5,982 bases of DNA. Source: Methanomicrobiales archaeon. GTDB lineage: Archaea; Halobacteriota; Methanomicrobia; Methanomicrobiales; Methanospirillaceae. Below the pieces are notes generated by a model, which made no database searches, was not told where the DNA came from, and was given only the letters and a program-made list of their open reading frames with translations. Of the stretch, positions 1 through 5,535 are shown piece after piece. Both the position numbers and the translations under genes were made by a program. The stretch is from positions 1 to 5,982 of the forward strand of contig JADGNL010000120.1 in NCBI GenBank assembly GCA_017883495.1, in the 5' to 3' direction. Positions within the stretch are counted from its first letter, which is position 1. Each line of letters begins with the position of its first letter.

Positions 1-13
1 GGTCGGCCGATCA

Positions 14-22
14 CCTTAATAG
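14..22 (+). promoter_or_regulatory. Possible weak TATA element upstream of cdc6
   Basis: The stretch CTTAATAG is the only A/T-rich patch in the 49 bases before cdc6. Centred near position 18, it would place transcription start near 44, giving a leader of only a few bases. No B-recognition element or Shine-Dalgarno site is evident, and the rest of the promoter may lie outside the window. This is a weak call made mainly on position. Confidence 0.25.
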
Positions 23-55
23 ACTCCGAACGCCAACGTACAGCTTCCAGTGCAC

Positions 56-1354
56 ATGACTCCGGACATCCCCCCGGTCGAGAATCCCTCGCTCGGTCTC
101 TTCAAGAGGTACTTGACCGAACGCGCCCGGATCTTCAGGAACCGGGAGGTCCTCCGGCACTCCTATCGCCCCCAGATCCTCCCTCACCGAATGCCGCAGA
201 TCGACGAGATCGCCTCGATTCTGGCGCCGTCGCTCCGGGACGAGACCCCGTCGAACATCCTGATCTACGGCAAAACCGGCACCGGGAAGACGGCCTGCGT
301 CAGGTATGTCGGCGGCGAACTCGAGAAGGCTTCGTCCCAGACCTCGCTCTGCACGGTGGTTCACATCAACTGCGAGGTGATCGATACCCAGTACCGGGTC
401 CTCGCGCAGATCGCAAAGGAGGTCGAGCACCCCGAGGAGATCTCGTCCGACAAGCTCCGGACGCACATCCCGATGACCGGCTGGCCGACGGACCAGGTCT
501 ACCTCGAGCTCAAGAACCAGCTCGAGGCGCGCGGCGGCGTGCTCGTGATCGTGCTCGACGAGATCGACAAGCTCGTCAAGAAGAGCGGCGACGACACCCT
601 CTACAACCTGACACGAATCAACGGGGACCTCAAGGCCTCGAAGGTCTGCATCATCGGGATCTCGAACGACCTCTCGTTCAAGGACTTCCTCGACCCCCGG
701 GTTCTCTCGTCGCTCTCGGAGGAGGAGCTCGTCTTCCCGCCGTACAACGCCCCGCAGCTCTGCGACATCCTGCAACAGCGTGCGGATGGCGCGTTCATCG
801 AGGGTGCACTCGACGAGGGTGTGATCCCGCTCTGCGCTGCGCTCGCGGCGCAGGAGCACGGCGACGCGAGACGGGCGCTCGACCTGCTCCGGATCTCGGG
901 CGAGCTGGCCGAACGCGAGTCGGCGGACGAGGTCGCCGAGCGGCACGTCAAGATGGCCCAGGCCAAGATCGAGACCGACTCGATGATCGAGTGCATCTCG
1001 ACCCTGCCGACCCAGTCCAAGGTCGTGCTCTACTCGATGATCCTGCTCGAGCAGCTCGGGCAGATGATCTTCACCTCGGGCGAGGTCTGCCGCGTCTACC
1101 AGGAGGTCGCGACCGCGCTCGATCTCGACGTGCTGACGAACCGTCGGATCACGGACCTGATCTCGGAGCTGAACATGCTCGGCGTGATCAATACGCGCGT
1201 GGTCTCGCGGGGGCGGTACGGCCGGACCAAGGAGATGTGGTTCGACGCGAACTCGGGCAAGATCCAGGAGGTCATTACGAAGGACCCGCGGTTGACCGAG
1301 CAGGGACTGAGTCAGATGGACAAGAACTGGGTCAAGAAGACGCTGCGGTGGTGA
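56..1354 (+). CDS. cdc6: Orc1/Cdc6 family replication initiator (AAA+ ATPase)
   Basis: Archaeal Orc1/Cdc6 proteins recognise origin repeats and load the MCM helicase; they fuse the roles of eukaryotic Orc1 and Cdc6. From the ATG at 56 the product is 432 residues, a usual length for the family. It shows a Walker A motif GKTGTGKT (72-79), Walker B VIVLDEID with D168 and E169, sensor 1 Asn204 in GISND, a likely arginine finger in DPRVLSSL (R215) and sensor 2 in GDARRALDLLR (R272). Residues from about 308 onward form the winged-helix DNA-binding domain. An in-frame GTG at 50 is an alternative start that adds two residues; an in-frame TAG at 20-22 limits the extension. Neither start has a clear ribosome site. 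The gene heads a tight cluster, ending 2 nt before the lrp start. The family is certain; whether it is the main initiator or an accessory paralogue cannot be told here. Confidence 0.95.
   Translation: MTPDIPPVENPSLGLFKRYLTERARIFRNREVLRHSYRPQILPHRMPQIDEIASILAPSLRDETPSNILIYGKTGTGKTACVRYVGGELEKASSQTSLCTVVHINCEVIDTQYRVLAQIAKEVEHPEEISSDKLRTHIPMTGWPTDQVYLELKNQLEARGGVLVIVLDEIDKLVKKSGDDTLYNLTRINGDLKASKVCIIGISNDLSFKDFLDPRVLSSLSEEELVFPPYNAPQLCDILQQRADGAFIEGALDEGVIPLCAALAAQEHGDARRALDLLRISGELAERESADEVAERHVKMAQAKIETDSMIECISTLPTQSKVVLYSMILLEQLGQMIFTSGEVCRVYQEVATALDLDVLTNRRITDLISELNMLGVINTRVVSRGRYGRTKEMWFDANSGKIQEVITKDPRLTEQGLSQMDKNWVKKTLRW
1347..1354 (+). promoter_or_regulatory. Ribosome binding site of the Lrp-type regulator, inside the end of cdc6
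   Basis: GGTGGTGA lies just before the ATG at 1357 and includes the cdc6 stop codon TGA. GGTG-type sites match the archaeal 16S 3' end. The overlap implies translational coupling and supports the ATG at 1357 over the in-frame GTGs at 1348 and 1351. Confidence 0.6.
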
Positions 1355-1356
1355 CC

Positions 1357-1851
1357 ATGGACGAAACAGATACGACGCTGGTGAGACTGCTTGAAGAGAA
1401 CAGCCGGATTCCGACGGTCGAGCTGGCCGCGATGCTCACCCTTCCGGCTGCCGAGGTCGAGGAGCGGATCAGGGCCCTCCAGGCCGCAGGAGTGATCCGG
1501 CGGTTTACCGCGATCGTGGACCGGGCGAGGACCGACCACGAGGGGGTCGCGGCGATCCTCGAACTGAAGGTCTCGCCCGAGCGCGACCACGGGTACGACC
1601 GGCTCGCCGAGCGGATCGCGCGCTTCGACGAGGTCCGGTCCGTCCGGCTGATCACGGGGACCTACGACCTCCACGTGCTCGTGACCGGGAAGGACATGCA
1701 GGAGATCGCCCGATTCGTCTCGGAGCACATCGCTCCGATGGAGCGGATCCGCGAGACGGCGACGCACATCATCATGAAGTCCTACAAGGAGAACGGCACT
1801 CTCCTCCTCTCGCGCGACGCGGGCGGCGAGCGGCAGCCGTTCTCGTTCTAG
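1357..1851 (+). CDS. Lrp/AsnC family transcriptional regulator
   Basis: This 164-residue protein has the layout of a single-unit feast/famine (Lrp/AsnC) regulator. The N-terminal helix-turn-helix spans residues 1-50, with TTLVRLLEENSRIPTVELA followed by a second helix and a recognition helix near EVEERIRALQAAGVIRRF. A RAM (ACT-like) effector and oligomerisation domain occupies about 64-145, with the conserved loop ITGTYDLHVLV (99-109), where such proteins usually bind amino acids at subunit interfaces. A short basic/polar tail of about 18 residues follows. The ATG lies 2 nt after the cdc6 stop and the TAG lies 7 nt before the aminotransferase ATG, so the three are probably one transcript. By context it may control this operon in response to an amino acid or 2-oxo acid; the ligand is unknown. 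In the same frame an open stretch runs back to 991, but that part is a shadow of cdc6. Confidence 0.93.
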   Translation: MDETDTTLVRLLEENSRIPTVELAAMLTLPAAEVEERIRALQAAGVIRRFTAIVDRARTDHEGVAAILELKVSPERDHGYDRLAERIARFDEVRSVRLITGTYDLHVLVTGKDMQEIARFVSEHIAPMERIRETATHIIMKSYKENGTLLLSRDAGGERQPFSF

Positions 1852-1854
1852 GTG
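1850..1854 (+). promoter_or_regulatory. Ribosome binding site of the aminotransferase
   Basis: AGGTG overlaps the TAG stop of the upstream regulator and ends 4 nt before the ATG at 1859. It fixes that ATG as the start and suggests coupled translation. Confidence 0.6.
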
Positions 1855-1858
1855 TCGC

Positions 1859-3061
1859 ATGCGCGACCACGTCTCGCGTGCCGCCCGGGCGATCCCCCCG
1901 TCCGGAATTCGGCGCTTCTTCGACCTCGTCCAGACCATGGACGGCGTGATCAGCCTCGGGGTCGGCGAGCCCGACTTCTCCACGCCCTGGAAGGCGATCG
2001 ACGCCTGCATGTACGCCCTCGAACAGGGGCAGACCTCGTACACCTCGAACCGGGGCATGCCCGCGCTTCGCGAGCGGATCACGGACGACCTCGCCCGCGA
2101 TTTCGGGCTCTCCTACGACCCCGAGACCGAGGTGATCGTCACGTCCGGCGTCTCGGAGGGGCTGGATATCGCGATCCGGGCGGTCACGGACCCGGGCGAC
2201 GAGGTGCTCGTGGCCGAGCCGAGCTACGTCAGCTACTCCCCGTGCGTGACCCTCGCCGGCGGCGTGCCGATCGCCGTCCCGTGCATCGCGCGCGACCGGT
2301 TCCGGCTCGACCCCGACCGACTGATGGAGCGGGTGACGCCGCGCTCGAAGGCGCTCGTCATCAACTTCCCGAACAACCCGACCGGGGCCGTGATGACCGC
2401 GTCCGATCTGAAGGGGATCGCGGACGTGGTCGAGGACCACGACCTCGTCCTGCTCTCGGACGAGGTCTACGGGGAGCTCAGCTACGAGGCGCTCCACGTA
2501 CCGGCCGCGACGATCGGCGCGCTCCGCGAGCGGACGATCACCCTGAACGGGTTCTCGAAGGCCTACGCCATGACCGGCTGGCGGGTCGGGTACCTCTGCG
2601 CGCCCATCGAACTGGCGGACGCCGCCCTCAAGATCCACCAGTACGTGATGCTCTGCGCCCCGCACATGGGCCAGGTAGCGGCGCTCGCGGCGCTCCGGTC
2701 GGCACAGGCCGAAAAGCAGGCGATGGTCGAGGAGTACCGTCTCCGCCGGAACCTGATCGTTGCGGGTCTGAACCGGGCCGGCCTCGCCTGCCACGTCCCG
2801 GAGGGGGCGTTCTACGCGTTCCCGTCGGTCGAGGGGACGGGCCTCTCGGACGTAGAGTTCGCCGAGCGGCTCCTCGCCGAGGAGCACGTGGCGGTCGTGC
2901 CGGGCTCGGTCTTCGGCGCGGGTGGCGCGGGCCACCTCCGCTGCGCCTACGCGGTCTCGCGCGAGGATCTCTCGGAGGCCGTGCGCCGGATCGAGCGGTT
3001 CGTCGCGGGCCTCGGCGAGCAGGCGGCCCCGACCCTCGAGACCGGGCAGACGGCCGACTGA
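1859..3061 (+). CDS. PLP-dependent class I aminotransferase (aspartate/aromatic type fold)
   Basis: This 400-residue cytoplasmic enzyme belongs to fold-type I aminotransferases, which move an amino group between an amino acid and a 2-oxo acid using pyridoxal phosphate. The usual landmarks appear in order: GVGEPDFSTP (34-43), the phosphate-contacting TSGVSEGL turn (95-102), NNPTG (172-176) with Asn173 for the cofactor oxygen, SDEVYGEL with Asp201 and Tyr204, the Schiff-base Lys234 in NGFSKAYAMTGWRVGY, Arg242 for the phosphate, and Arg361 in HLRCAYA for the substrate carboxylate. All catalytic residues are present and the length is normal, so it should be active. Substrate preference (aspartate, aromatic, alanine or branched) cannot be read from the sequence. 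Pairing with an Lrp-type regulator suggests amino-acid-responsive control. It converges with the methyltransferase gene, leaving 5 nt between stops. The last 20 or so residues look like a loose tail. Confidence 0.94.
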   Translation: MRDHVSRAARAIPPSGIRRFFDLVQTMDGVISLGVGEPDFSTPWKAIDACMYALEQGQTSYTSNRGMPALRERITDDLARDFGLSYDPETEVIVTSGVSEGLDIAIRAVTDPGDEVLVAEPSYVSYSPCVTLAGGVPIAVPCIARDRFRLDPDRLMERVTPRSKALVINFPNNPTGAVMTASDLKGIADVVEDHDLVLLSDEVYGELSYEALHVPAATIGALRERTITLNGFSKAYAMTGWRVGYLCAPIELADAALKIHQYVMLCAPHMGQVAALAALRSAQAEKQAMVEEYRLRRNLIVAGLNRAGLACHVPEGAFYAFPSVEGTGLSDVEFAERLLAEEHVAVVPGSVFGAGGAGHLRCAYAVSREDLSEAVRRIERFVAGLGEQAAPTLETGQTAD

Positions 3062-3066
3062 ACCAT

Positions 3067-3930
3067 CTACTTCTTCTGCCACCAGACCTTCGCGTAGCGC
3101 GAGGGATGGCGGATGACAACCTCATCGGCCCCGGACGCCCCGGTGAGCGTCCCGAGGTAGGCGCGGAGCCGGGAGCGCTGCTCCTCGCTCTCCGCGCTGA
3201 ACCGCGACGCGAAGTGCTCGAGGGCCTCGTCCAGGTCGGCGAAGCGGTACGTCCGGTCGAAGGCGAGTACGTCGACATGCGGCAGAAACCCGAGCTGGAC
3301 CAGGACCTGAAAGAGCATATCCGCCTTCGGCCCGCCGCGGTACGGCCCACCGTGGAGCACCGGCCAGAGCGCGGCCGAATGGACCTCGTAGAACGAGGGG
3401 TCGAGGAACCAGTAGAGCGCGACCATCCCGCCCGGGGCCGTCACCGCGTCCATCTTCTGGAGTGCCTCTCCTATCTCGTCCATCGTGATCGAGAACGAGG
3501 CGATCACGAGGTCGAATGGCGGATCGAGGTCGCGGGCCGGATCGACGTCCTCCCATCGTTTCCTGACGGCGCGGATGTTCCCGATCCCGTCGCGGGCGAT
3601 GTGCTCCTCGAGGACGGCGACCATGCCCTCGGCGGGTTCGACCGCCACGACCTCGCGGACGCGGGGCGCGATCGGGAGCGCGAGCGTGCCCGGCCCGGCC
3701 CCGATGTCGAGAACCCGCGTTGCCGGCGTGAGTGGCAGGCCCGCGATCGTCTCGGCCACGCGCGGCCCGTACTCGTCGCGCGAGGAGGCGTCGTACCGTC
3801 GGGCATTCTTCTCCCGGCTCCAGAGGTGCCGACCGTCGTCGTAGCTCCGCGACGACCGGTGCCGCCGCTGCCCGCAGCGCCAGGCCTCGATCCAGTCGAT
3901 TTCGTCCCCGGGGCAGTCGGCCTCGGTCAT
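3067..3930 (-). CDS. Class I SAM-dependent methyltransferase, small-molecule/UbiE-like
   Basis: From the ATG at 3930 the product is 287 residues. The Rossmann core shows motif I VLDIGAGPGTLALPIA (73-88), an acidic residue at the end of strand 2 (VAVEPAEGM, Glu98) for the SAM ribose, and a post-motif strand PFDLVIASFSI (138-148) followed by PGGMVALYWF (167-176). The N-terminal 50 residues are rich in Trp, Arg and Tyr (IDWIEAW, LWSREKNARRYD), resembling the cap helices of UbiE/COQ5-like enzymes. The C-terminal part from about 180 probably forms the substrate lid. The substrate is not identifiable; no metal-, corrinoid- or nucleic-acid-binding motif is visible. The frame is open back to 4029 with an alternative ATG at 3969. 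I prefer 3930 because a TATA-like element sits about 26 nt upstream and no conserved sequence precedes this Met. It is a monocistronic leftward gene. Confidence 0.88.
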   Translation of the reverse strand: MTEADCPGDEIDWIEAWRCGQRRHRSSRSYDDGRHLWSREKNARRYDASSRDEYGPRVAETIAGLPLTPATRVLDIGAGPGTLALPIAPRVREVVAVEPAEGMVAVLEEHIARDGIGNIRAVRKRWEDVDPARDLDPPFDLVIASFSITMDEIGEALQKMDAVTAPGGMVALYWFLDPSFYEVHSAALWPVLHGGPYRGGPKADMLFQVLVQLGFLPHVDVLAFDRTYRFADLDEALEHFASRFSAESEEQRSRLRAYLGTLTGASGADEVVIRHPSRYAKVWWQKK

Positions 3931-3952
3931 GGCTGGTCGTGGGCGCGCGGAC

Positions 3953-3960
3953 CTCTTATG
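3953..3960 (-). promoter_or_regulatory. TATA-like element for a probably leaderless methyltransferase transcript
   Basis: Read leftward this is CATAAGAG. Its centre is about 26 nt before the A of the ATG at 3930, the usual archaeal distance from TATA box to transcription start. The bases just before the ATG carry no Shine-Dalgarno site. Together these suggest that transcription begins at the start codon. The TATA match itself is modest. Confidence 0.45.
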
Positions 3961-3981
3961 CGTTCCCATGTCCCGGAGCGC

Positions 3982-3994
3982 GCCCCGGCGGGGC
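3982..3994. repeat. Short GC hairpin GCCCC-GGC-GGGGC
   Basis: A perfect 5-bp inverted repeat with a 3-nt loop lies between the two copies of the direct repeat. It has no T tract, so it is not a convincing terminator for either strand. It could be structural or incidental to the high GC content. Confidence 0.3.
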
Positions 3995-3997
3995 CAT

Positions 3998-4009
3998 CGG
4001 GATGTCCCG
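3998..4009. promoter_or_regulatory. Candidate operator: inverted repeat CGGGA-TG-TCCCG
   Basis: This 5+2+5 bp perfect inverted repeat lies roughly 40 bp beyond the methyltransferase TATA-like element and 52 bp ahead of the gerW TATA box. A dimeric helix-turn-helix regulator could bind it. No regulator gene is adjacent except the Lrp-type protein further left, so assignment is open. Confidence 0.35.
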
Positions 4010-4060
4010 GGGACGGAGTGCAAGGGCAAATCTCAATTTTCATCGAAATATCGCAGAATC

Positions 4061-4068
4061 TTTTTATA
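4061..4068 (+). promoter_or_regulatory. Archaeal TATA box of the gerW operon
   Basis: TTTTTATA is the best TATA match in the window and sits at the end of an A/T-rich tract in otherwise GC-rich DNA. Its centre predicts transcription start near 4090-4092, leaving a leader of about ten bases that would cover little more than the ribosome site, or partly truncate it. The whole three-gene unit to 5476 can be read from this promoter. Confidence 0.75.
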
Positions 4069-4089
4069 CGTGCACTGCCTCTACTGGTC

Positions 4090-4094
4090 GAGGT
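4090..4094 (+). promoter_or_regulatory. Ribosome binding site of gerW
   Basis: GAGGT ends 6 nt before the ATG at 4101 and fixes that start, although the frame stays open far upstream. Confidence 0.6.
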
Positions 4095-4100
4095 TCAATC

Positions 4101-4556
4101 ATGGCTGGAGAAGAGATGATACGCATCGCCGTCTCGGAACTCGAGCGGCTGATCTCGACGAAGAACGTGGTCGGCGAGCCGGTGGCGATGGGCGACCGTG
4201 TGATGATCCCGATCTCGGGGTACGGCTTCGGCTTCGGCGGCGGCTCGGGCAAGGGCAACGCGGGCGAAGGCCAGGCCGGTGCCGGTGGCGAGGGCTCGGG
4301 TGTTGGCGCAGCAGCGGGCGTTACTCCGATCGCGGTCGTGGTCCTGGACGGAACGGTCAAGGGGCCGACCGGGGTGCAGGTCCATCTCCTGAAGAAGCGG
4401 TCCGAGATGGCCGAGGTGGTCGGGACGCTCTCGTCCTCGCTCGTGCCACAGGTGCTCGACGCCCTCAAGTGCAAGCAGGGCGCCTCCGACGCCGAGTCCG
4501 CGGAGGGGGAGTGCTGCTGCGAGCCCTCGTCGTCGGCGTCCCCGAGCACGGTCTGA
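4101..4556 (+). CDS. GerW family protein (YtfJ-type)
   Basis: This 151-residue protein matches the GerW/YtfJ family, named for a Bacillus protein needed for the cortex-lytic enzyme SleB to act in germination. The family order is visible: an N-terminal amphipathic helix (residues 6-20, IRIAVSELERLIST), the strand block VVGEPVAMGDRVMIPISGYGFGFG (23-46), a glycine-rich spacer (47-73), a second strand block VTPIAVVVLDG (74-84), a short VQVHLLKK strand (92-99) and a closing helix around 109-123 (TLSSSLVPQVLDALKCK). No signal peptide or membrane helix is seen. Odd for the family is a C-terminal tail with Cys124 and a CCC run at 138-140, followed by Ser/Pro-rich sequence. It is the first gene of a three-gene unit, with a DUF2953 gene 30 nt downstream, as with Bacillus ytfI-ytfJ. 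The archaeal role is unknown; sporulation is not expected. Confidence 0.9.
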   Translation: MAGEEMIRIAVSELERLISTKNVVGEPVAMGDRVMIPISGYGFGFGGGSGKGNAGEGQAGAGGEGSGVGAAAGVTPIAVVVLDGTVKGPTGVQVHLLKKRSEMAEVVGTLSSSLVPQVLDALKCKQGASDAESAEGECCCEPSSSASPSTV

Positions 4557-4586
4557 TCCACGATCCCACCCCCTCCTTTCCCGCAC

Positions 4587-5249
4587 ATGCCGCTCCTGCT
4601 GACGCTCGCGATTATCGTCGTGGTCCTGGTCGTTCTCATTCTGCTCTACCTGACCTTCGTCCCGATCGTCGCGTCGTTTCGTGCCGCGGCATGCCTGACC
4701 GTGGCCGAGCTGGCCTGGGGTCTCATCGGCCTCCGGTTCCGCCTCGAGCCCGGGATCGACCAGCGGCTCGACCTCCTCCTCCTCGGGCGGCCGGTCCGGC
4801 GGCTCCCGCTCCCGAAACGGGGACCGCAGGCTGCCGAAGCGCCCGGGGAAGCCCCTGCCGTGGAGGCCCCCGGCCCGTCTGTGAACGAGACGATCGGACG
4901 CGTTCTCGAGCTTGTCGGATTCGTGCTCCGGATCCGCCCCGACGTCCAGCGGCTTCTTGTCGCGGTCGTGCACGAGACCCGTCTCCGCCTCCGGCTCGGC
5001 CTCGTCTTCGGCACAGGAGATGCCCCGACGACCGGCGAGACCTTCGGCGCGCTGATGGCAGTGCGCGGAATTCTGAGCGCCCAGCCCTGGTTCAGCCTGA
5101 ACGCGACACCGGTCTTCGACGGCCCGGTCTTCGACTGGGACGCGAACGGCGATGTCCGGGTCCGGTCGCCGATCCGGGTGATAGTCCCGGCGCTCAGGCT
5201 CTTTCTGCGGCCCGAGGTCCGGGCGCTCGTCCGGAGGGCCCGATCGTGA
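4587..5249 (+). CDS. DUF2953 membrane-anchored protein (YtfI-like)
   Basis: This 220-residue protein begins with one strong hydrophobic segment (about 2-29, rich in V, L and I), which should anchor it in the membrane; no cleavage site is obvious. A low-complexity Pro/Ala/Glu linker (78-98) separates an N-terminal strand region, ending with IDQRLDLLLLGRPVRRLP, from the conserved part. The DUF2953 signature is the GTGDAPTTG motif (142-150) followed by a helix, then the strand series NATPVFDGPVFDW (172-184) and RVRSPIRVIVPALRLF (191-206). DUF2953 has no assigned activity; in Bacillus the member YtfI is encoded beside GerW (YtfJ). The gene is in the same frame as gerW, one stop codon and 30 nt later, with no start codon in between, so the ATG at 4587 is the first possible one. 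No Shine-Dalgarno site precedes it, only a pyrimidine-rich stretch, so it may depend on coupling from gerW. Confidence 0.82.
   Translation: MPLLLTLAIIVVVLVVLILLYLTFVPIVASFRAAACLTVAELAWGLIGLRFRLEPGIDQRLDLLLLGRPVRRLPLPKRGPQAAEAPGEAPAVEAPGPSVNETIGRVLELVGFVLRIRPDVQRLLVAVVHETRLRLRLGLVFGTGDAPTTGETFGALMAVRGILSAQPWFSLNATPVFDGPVFDWDANGDVRVRSPIRVIVPALRLFLRPEVRALVRRARS
5233..5238 (+). promoter_or_regulatory. Strong ribosome binding site GGAGGG for the small third gene
   Basis: GGAGGG lies within the end of the DUF2953 gene, 7 nt before the GTG at 5246. It is the strongest Shine-Dalgarno match in the window and is the main evidence that translation starts at this GTG. Confidence 0.7.
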
Positions 5250-5476
5250 TCGCGAAGGACGCGGTCCGGCTCGGAAACCCCGTCGAGACCGCGGGACGCG
5301 TGCTGACTCCCGTCCTCCGCATCCGATACACCGTCGCCGGCGCCGATCCCGGAGTCGGAGGTTTCGGTTCGGTCGAGCCCCTCGGGCTCGTGCTCGAGGA
5401 GGCCGGCGGGACGTTCTTCTACGCCTTCGATCTGCCGAAGGGCTGGGACTGGGTCTCGGCCCGGCTGGAAGTCTGA
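5246..5476 (+). CDS. Small GerW-like protein of unknown function (76 aa)
   Basis: The gene starts on a GTG that overlaps the DUF2953 stop by 4 nt (GTGA) and is backed by a GGAGGG ribosome site, so it is very probably real although small. The 76-residue product has no signal peptide or membrane helix. Residues 9-23 (LGNPVETAGRVLTPV) align without gaps to GerW residues 24-38 (VGEPVAMGDRVMIPI): identical at G, P, V, R, V and P, with similar hydrophobic residues elsewhere. A second block, SVEPLGLVLEEAG (42-54), matches the GerW strand VTPIAVVVLDG. The Gly-rich spacer is much shorter and the closing helix is missing; the C-terminus is FDLPKGWDWVSARLEV. I infer a shortened GerW paralogue that may pair with GerW or the DUF2953 protein. 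The homology comes from reading the two sequences by eye, so it is likely but not proven. Confidence 0.72.
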   Translation: MIAKDAVRLGNPVETAGRVLTPVLRIRYTVAGADPGVGGFGSVEPLGLVLEEAGGTFFYAFDLPKGWDWVSARLEV

Positions 5477-5489
5477 TCTCGATTTGCGC

Positions 5490-5506
5490 CCGCAATACCT
5501 GTGCGG
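5490..5506. repeat. Small hairpin CCGCA-loop-TGCGG after the gerW operon
   Basis: A perfect 5-bp stem with a 7-nt loop sits 13 nt after the stop at 5476 in the convergent spacer. It could help end the rightward transcript, but no T-rich tract follows. Confidence 0.3.
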
Positions 5507-5535
5507 TGCGATCCGAGACCGCGGTTCAACGATCG

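Larger units (their letters stand above)
3968..4010. repeat. 9-bp direct repeat ATGTCCCGG, two copies 34 bp apart
   Basis: ATGTCCCGG occurs exactly at 3968-3976 and 4002-4010. The second copy is part of a 12-bp inverted repeat. Placement between two divergent promoters makes a regulator-binding role possible, but GC-rich 9-mers can recur by chance. Confidence 0.4.
3931..4100. other. Divergent intergenic region between methyltransferase and gerW
   Basis: This is the longest non-coding stretch in the window (170 bp). The left half is very GC-rich and holds a direct repeat, a hairpin and an inverted repeat. The right half (about 4027-4068) is strikingly A/T-rich for this genome and carries the gerW promoter. 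Both flanking genes appear to start from it in opposite directions. No small gene or RNA gene is evident in it. Confidence 0.75.

Noticed and set aside
45..52. TTCCAGTG resembling part of an origin recognition box
   Set aside because: Only eight bases match, the expected following GAAAC and G-tract are not in place, and no second copy is present in the window.
1772..3082. Long minus-strand frame of about 436 codons opposite the aminotransferase
   Set aside because: It is the antisense shadow of a well-conserved gene in a GC-rich genome; composition is dominated by R, G, D and V with no domain.
4090..4100. GAGGTTCAATC resembling a tRNA T-loop
   Set aside because: No acceptor, D or anticodon stems can be folded around it; it is explained by the gerW ribosome site.
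1852..4119. A very long open frame of about 755 codons on the plus strand
   Set aside because: It is Arg/Gly/Pro-rich low-complexity sequence, runs out of frame over the clear aminotransferase and antisense to the methyltransferase, and has no recognisable motif. It is a product of high GC content.
4095..5495. Long minus-strand frame opposite the GerW and DUF2953 genes
   Set aside because: Arg/Asp/Glu-rich shadow with no motif; the plus strand has recognised families with promoter and ribosome sites.
5522..5534. CGGTTCAACGATC resembling a tRNA T-loop
   Set aside because: No flanking cloverleaf stems in the short spacer, and it borders the end of the iron-sulphur gene.
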